DNA of 64,000 bases, from positions 971,501-1,035,500 of the forward strand of contig CM067530.1 in NCBI GenBank assembly GCA_034509925.1, written 5' to 3'. Each line of letters begins with the position of its first letter. Position 1 is the first letter of the stretch. Positions 58,796 through 64,000 of this stretch are shown here, piece after piece. This DNA is from Hirudinaria manillensis. Taxonomy: Eukaryota > Annelida > Clitellata > Hirudinida > Hirudinidae. Both the position numbers and the translations under genes were made by a program. Under the pieces are notes generated by a model that was not told where the DNA came from, did no database searches, and saw nothing but the letters and a program-made list of their open reading frames with translations.

Positions 58796-59600
58796 TAGGG
58801 CCAGGGTTACACCTCTTGGAATTGGGAGAAAAGCTGGGCTGACGTCCACCTGAAGGACTGCCAACCCCCACCACAGAGGCCTCCACCACCCTGCTGGACT
58901 CATCATGGTCGTCTCTGGCAGAGGGTCTGCCGCAAGGCGTACGAGCGGCCAGTCTGGGACTTCCCAGGTAAAGAAAAGGACTCCGGTCCCTCCCGCGGTG
59001 GCTCCAGCCTCCAAGACAACCGATCCACCAGGCACCTACATCTTCACCGTCCCCTTTGACAGCTCAGAGAAGCAATCTAGGCTAAAAAGGCAACCGGAAC
59101 TACCAAGTCAAACCCACCCGCCGCCAGCAAGCAGCAAGCCTCGCTCGAAGCCACAGATGGAGCACCCGCTGGTCCCCCCAACCAGACCATACTGAGCTGA
59201 TCCAGCAGATAACTGACTGACGCAGCAAGAGTTGGACTCGCTCATGAGTGGCCTGACCTCAACCATCAGGGGGATCATCGGGTCCACGCCGTCACCAAAA
59301 CTGAACACCTCCAGTTAAGGCGCCCTGTGACCAGCCCCAGGCCCAGCAGCAAGACAAAACTAGGGAAGCCACCCGTATCCAAAGGCTCTTTCGTTACAAC
59401 ATGAAAGAAGCTTTTAGGCAGATAACGGAAACCCCTAGCCCAAAATGCGCGATACCACACGAGGTCATCGCCAATCATTTCGCCCCACCTTCCTTAATCC
59501 CTTTCACCCCATCCCTCACGTCCCAGGTGCTATGGTGGTTAGCTCAAATGTGCCAAAGGCATCACATCGAAGTTGTTTTAAAAATCGAAATAATTTAGTG
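58796..59600 (+). mobile_element. Decayed fragment of an RLE-type (R2/NeSL-like) LINE
   Basis: Markedly GC-richer and Pro/Ser-rich, unlike its surroundings. The best-preserved part, open at about 59310-59598, reads QQDKTREATRIQRLFR, YNMKEAFRQITETPSPKCAI, PHEVIANHF. This is the 'R-I-Q-x-L-[YF]...R-x-[IL]-x...P-x-C-x-I-P...HF' region that precedes the reverse-transcriptase domain in R2-like elements. Upstream frames are interrupted by stops; the reverse transcriptase itself is missing. An ORF at 58905-59195 contains GTYIFTVPFD and many Pro/Lys, perhaps the N-terminal region. The piece leads directly into the satellite array that carries the LINE 3' end. Confidence 0.65.
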
Positions 59601-62600
59601 GACGATTGCCCCTTGTCTGGAGGCTTGCCCATGGGATCATACAAATTTACCCTTCCCTTAACCACGTGAACAACAACGGCTCTGATTAATATTTATATCG
59701 AAGTATCTCAGATCATGGTGAGCATGCTGCTCTCTCTATCCTTAAGATTTTTTTAACCAATACAACGTGCCAGATTTAACGTCGTAATGCTCTTGGCTGT
59801 GGATAAGCCTTGAGATATTATTATTATTTCCATTACTCTTCTCCCACTTACTCATAGGCCAGCCCTGGGTCAAGCACGACCGCAGATGCGGCGCCGCATG
59901 CGAAATCCTGGGCCACATTCTGTGTGGATGTAAACCCAATCTGGCAATGGCCACTATCCGTCATAACGCCATAGTCGACGAAATTGATTCCGGCGACTAA
60001 CCTACGCCTGAATCAACAGGTTCCCTTAACTCTTTCTTCTCTCCAATTTTGTAATAGAATTAAATCAATTTCAAAGGTGTTTTGTTATAACGCCGGATAA
60101 AACATCCAAGGTTAAATAACATGCCTATCAACGAAAATTGTAATTTAACAACAGTATTTCCAATACGAGACTGTTTTGCAATCATCCTTCATAGTCAGGA
60201 TTTTTGTCATGAATAACAAAGCCTTCCATGATGGGAGTCAGGGCTTTATCTACAAGTAAATCAACCAAGATATCATTTATACAAGTTGCTGATATATAAT
60301 CTACAAATCATAATTATAGAATAGCATGTATTGGCATATAAAAATTCTGCATTTATAACTGTCAACCTGTCTTTGCCAATGCTATGGTGGTTAGCTCAAA
60401 TGTGCCAAAGGCATCACATCGAAGTTGTTTTAAAAATCGAAATAATTTAGTGGACGATTGCCCCTTGTCTGGAGGCTTGCTCATGGGATCATACAAATTT
60501 ACCCTTCCCTTAACCACGTGAACAACAAATACGGGAAAGTGGTTTGTGCAAATTAAGGGTAAAAATGGTATATGTTTGTGGAATTGTGTCCCAGTTTCTC
60601 TTGAAGTTGCAGGTGAAGACCATACTGTCCACGTAGCACGATTACATTAGACTGTGCTATTATGTTGTACTATATACAATTAGACATTGATGTAGCCGTT
60701 GTCCTGGAAAGGTCTTCTAATCTAAGGATTGCAACATTTCAATGGCTCTGATTAATATTTATATCTAAGTATCTCAGATCATGGTGAGCATGCTGCTCTC
60801 TCTATCCTTAAGATTTTTTTAACCAATACAACGTGCCAGATTTAACGTCGTAATGCTCTTGGCTGTGGATAAGCCTTGAGATATTATTATTATTTCCATT
60901 ACTCTTCTCCCACTTACTCATAGGCCAGCCCTGGGTCAAGCACGACCGCAGATGCGGCGCCGCATGCGAAATCCTGGGCCACATTCTGTGTGGATGTAAA
61001 CCCAATCTGGCAATGGCCACTATCCGTCATAACGCCATAGTCGACGAAATTGATTCCGGCGACTAACCTACGCCTGAATCAACAGGTTCCCTTAACTCTT
61101 TCTTCTCTCCAATTTTGTAATAGAATTAAATCAATTTCAAAGGTGTTTTGTTATAACGCCGGATAAAACATCCAAGGTTAAATAACATGCCTATCAACGA
61201 AAATTGTAATTTAACAACAGTATTTCCAATACGAGACTGTTTTGCAATCATCCTTCATAGTCAGGATTTTTGTCATGAATAACAAAGCCTTCCATGATGG
61301 GAGTCAGGGCTTTATCTACAAGTAAATCAACCAAGATATCATTTATACAAGTTGCTGATATATAATCTACAAATCATAATTATAGAATAGCATGTATTGG
61401 CATATAAAAATTCTGCATTTATAACTGTCAACCTGTCTTTGCCAATGCTATGGTGGTTAGCTCAAATGTGCCAAAGGCATCACATCGAAGTTGTTTTAAA
61501 AATCGAAATAATTTAGTGGACGATTGCCCCTTGTCTGGAGGCTTGCTCATGGGATCATACAAATTTACCCTTCCCTTAACCACGTGAACAACAAATACGG
61601 GAAAGTGGTTTGTGCAAATTAAGGGTAAAAATGGTATATGTTTGTGGAATTGTGTCCCAGTTTCTCTTGAAGTTGCAGGTGAAGACCATACTGTCCACGT
61701 AGCACGATTACATTAGACTGTGCTATTATGTTGTACTATATACAATTAGACATTGATGTAGCCGTTGTCCTGGAAAGGTCTTCTAATCTAAGGATTGCAA
61801 CATTTCAATGGCTCTGATTAATATTTATATCTAAGTATCTCAGATCATGGTGAGCATGCTGCTCTCTCTATCCTTAAGATTTTTTTAACCAATACAACGT
61901 GCCAGATTTAACGTCGTAATGCTCTTGGCTGTGGATAAGCCTTGAGATATTATTATTATTTCCATTACTCTTCTCCCACTTACTCATAGGCCAGCCCTGG
62001 GTCAAGCACGACCGCAGATGCGGCGCCGCATGCGAAATCCTGGGCCACATTCTGTGTGGATGTAAACCCAATCTGGCAATGGCCACTATCCGTCATAACG
62101 CCATAGTCGACGAAATTGATTCCGGCGACTAACCTACGCCTGAATCAACAGGTTCCCTTAACTCTTTCTTCTCTCCAATTTTGTAATAGAATTAAATCAA
62201 TTTCAAAGGTGTTTTGTTATAACGCCGGATAAAACATCCAAGGTTAAATAACATGCCTATCAACGAAAATTGTAATTTAACAACAGTATTTCCAATACGA
62301 GACTGTTTTGCAATCATCCTTCATAGTCAGGATTTTTGTCATGAATAACAAAGCCTTCCATGATGGGAGTCAGGGCTTTATCTACAAGTAAATCAACCAA
62401 GATATCATTTATACAAGTTGCTGATATATAATCTACAAATCATAATTATAGAATAGCATGTATTGGCATATAAAAATTCTGCATTTATAACTGTCAACCT
62501 GTCTTTGCCAATGCTATGGTGGTTAGCTCAAATGTGCCAAAGGCATCACATCGAAGTTGTTTTAAAAATCGAAATAATTTAGTGGACGATTGCCCCTTGT

Positions 62601-64000
62601 CTGGAGGCTTGCTCATGGGATCATACAAATTTACCCTTCCCTTAACCACGTGAACAACAAATACGGGAAAGTGGTTTGTGCAAATTAAGGGTAAAAATGG
62701 TATATGTTTGTGGAATTGTGTCCCAGTTTCTCTTGAAGTTGCAGGTGAAGACCATACTGTCCACGTAGCACGATTACATTAGACTGTGCTATTATGTTGT
62801 ACTATATACAATTAGACATTGATGTAGCCGTTGTCCTGGAAAGGTCTTCTAATCTAAGGATTGCAACATTTCAATGGCTCTGATTAATATTTATATCTAA
62901 GTATCTCAGATCATGGTGAGCATGCTGCTCTCTCTATCCTTAAGATTTTTTTAACCAATACAACGTGCCAGATTTAACGTCGTAATGCTCTTGGCTGTGG
63001 ATAAGCCTTGAGATATTATTATTATTTCCATTACTCTTCTCCCACTTACTCATAGGCCAGCCCTGGGTCAAGCACGACCGCAGATGCGGCGCCGCATGCG
63101 AAATCCTGGGCCACATTCTGTGTGGATGTAAACCCAATCTGGCAATGGCCACTATCCGTCATAACGCCATAGTCGACGAAATTGATTCCGGCGACTAACC
63201 TACGCCTGAATCAACAGGTTCCCTTAACTCTTTCTTCTCTCCAATTTTGTAATAGAATTAAATCAATTTCAAAGGTGTTTTGTTATAACGCCGGATAAAA
63301 CATCCAAGGTTAAATAACATGCCTATCAACGAAAATTGTAATTTAACAACAGTATTTCCAATACGAGACTGTTTTGCAATCATCCTTCATAGTCAGGATT
63401 TTTGTCATGAATAACAAAGCCTTCCATGATGGGAGTCAGGGCTTTATCTACAAGTAAATCAACCAAGATATCATTTATACAAGTTGCTGATATATAATCT
63501 ACAAATCATAATTATAGAATAGCATGTATTGGCATATAAAAATTCTGCATTTATAACTGTCAACCTGTCTTTGCCAATGCTATGGTGGTTAGCTCAAATG
63601 TGCCAAAGGCATCACATCGAAGTTGTTTTAAAAATCGAAATAATTTAGTGGACGATTGCCCCTTGTCTGGAGGCTTGCTCATGGGATCATACAAATTTAC
63701 CCTTCCCTTAACCACGTGAACAACAAATACGGGAAAGTGGTTTGTGCAAATTAAGGGTAAAAATGGTATATGTTTGTGGAATTGTGTCCCAGTTTCTCTT
63801 GAAGTTGCAGGTGAAGACCATACTGTCCACGTAGCACGATTACATTAGACTGTGCTATTATGTTGTACTATATACAATTAGACATTGATGTAGCCGTTGT
63901 CCTGGAAAGGTCTTCTAATCTAAGGATTGCAACATTTCAATGGCTCTGATTAATATTTATATCTAAGTATCTCAGATCATGGTGAGCATGCTGCTCTCTC
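59529..64000. repeat. 1,066-bp macrosatellite array (five units, continuing beyond the window)
   Basis: Units start (at 'tgctatggtggttagctcaa') at 59529, 60380, 61446, 62512 and 63578, the last cut by the window end. Units 2, 3 and 4 are exactly 1,066 bp and look identical base for base. Unit 1 is 851 bp: it lacks a 215-bp block present in the others (about 60528-60743) and has a few substitutions (for example gcccatgg for gctcatgg). The spacing of the identical 70-codon minus-strand ORF (59742, 60808, 61874, 62940) confirms the period. Confidence 0.97.
59845..59999 (+). pseudogene. LINE endonuclease zinc-knuckle remnant, repeated in every satellite unit
   Basis: On the plus strand one frame reads LIGQPWVKHDRRCGAACEIL, GHILCGCKPN, IRHNAIVDEI and a stop. 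This matches the C-terminal motif of RLE-type LINEs (CRxC...ETLxHILxxC...RHNxVV), with the first Cys replaced by Asp. Identical copies lie at 60911, 61977 and 63043. The minus-strand ORF over the same bases (70 codons) is a shadow. Not functional by itself: no reverse transcriptase, and an upstream stop within 110 bases. Confidence 0.65.

Noticed and set aside
59742-59954. 70-codon minus-strand ORF recurring in all satellite units
   Set aside because: Shadow of the plus-strand LINE zinc-knuckle frame; its perfect recurrence only reflects the 1,066-bp tandem repeat.

Overview
The window is strongly AT-rich nuclear DNA of an invertebrate metazoan. Its genes are split by spliceosomal introns, and single-copy animal genes are recognisable: a class I POU factor, RPL30, ACTR6 and NOS1AP. 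Microsatellites (AAT/ATT, GAT/ATC, CATC) are very abundant, and there is a long tandem satellite containing LINE-derived sequence. The species cannot be named from sequence alone. All gene models below were assembled by hand from open frames, splice sites, phase agreement and remembered family sequence.

Layout. 0-1.4 kb: 3' end of a class I POU-homeobox gene (+). 2.0-2.6 kb: small two-exon gene (-). 3.2 kb: intronless divergent RPB12/POLR2K (+). 4.0-4.7 kb: RPL30 copy A (+). 5.4-6.0 kb: small secreted protein (-). 7.0-8.4 kb: acidic unknown protein (+). 9.4-10.0 kb: RPL30 copy B (-), an inverted paralogue of A. 10.5-11.5 kb: unknown 177-aa protein (+). 12.8-16.2 kb: ACTR6, 12 exons (+). 20.2-39.4 kb: complete 10-exon NOS1AP/CAPON homologue (+) with repeat-filled introns. 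42.7-53.4 kb: nine-exon gene (+) for a secreted, probably GPI-anchored protein with four six-cysteine modules. 54.7-55.1 kb: two candidate exons (-). 55.5-58.7 kb: promoter/LTR-like segment, unrecognised DNA, and a tandem duplication carrying a truncated C2H2 zinc-finger ORF. 58.8 kb to the end: decayed RLE-type LINE fragment leading into a 1,066-bp satellite whose every unit carries the LINE C-terminal zinc-knuckle region.

The first 16 kb is gene-dense with short introns. From 17 kb on, genes are few, introns are long, and complementary microsatellites, minisatellites and E-box/CRE motifs accumulate. I see no operon or shared pathway; the genes look like independent neighbours.

Most notable: (1) the six-cysteine modular protein, in which every module-bearing exon holds exactly three cysteines and intron phases alternate strictly 1-2-1-2; (2) a donor-site bias to GTT (26 of 44 modelled introns); (3) the LINE-derived macrosatellite; (4) an E-box/CRE cluster in NOS1AP intron 2.
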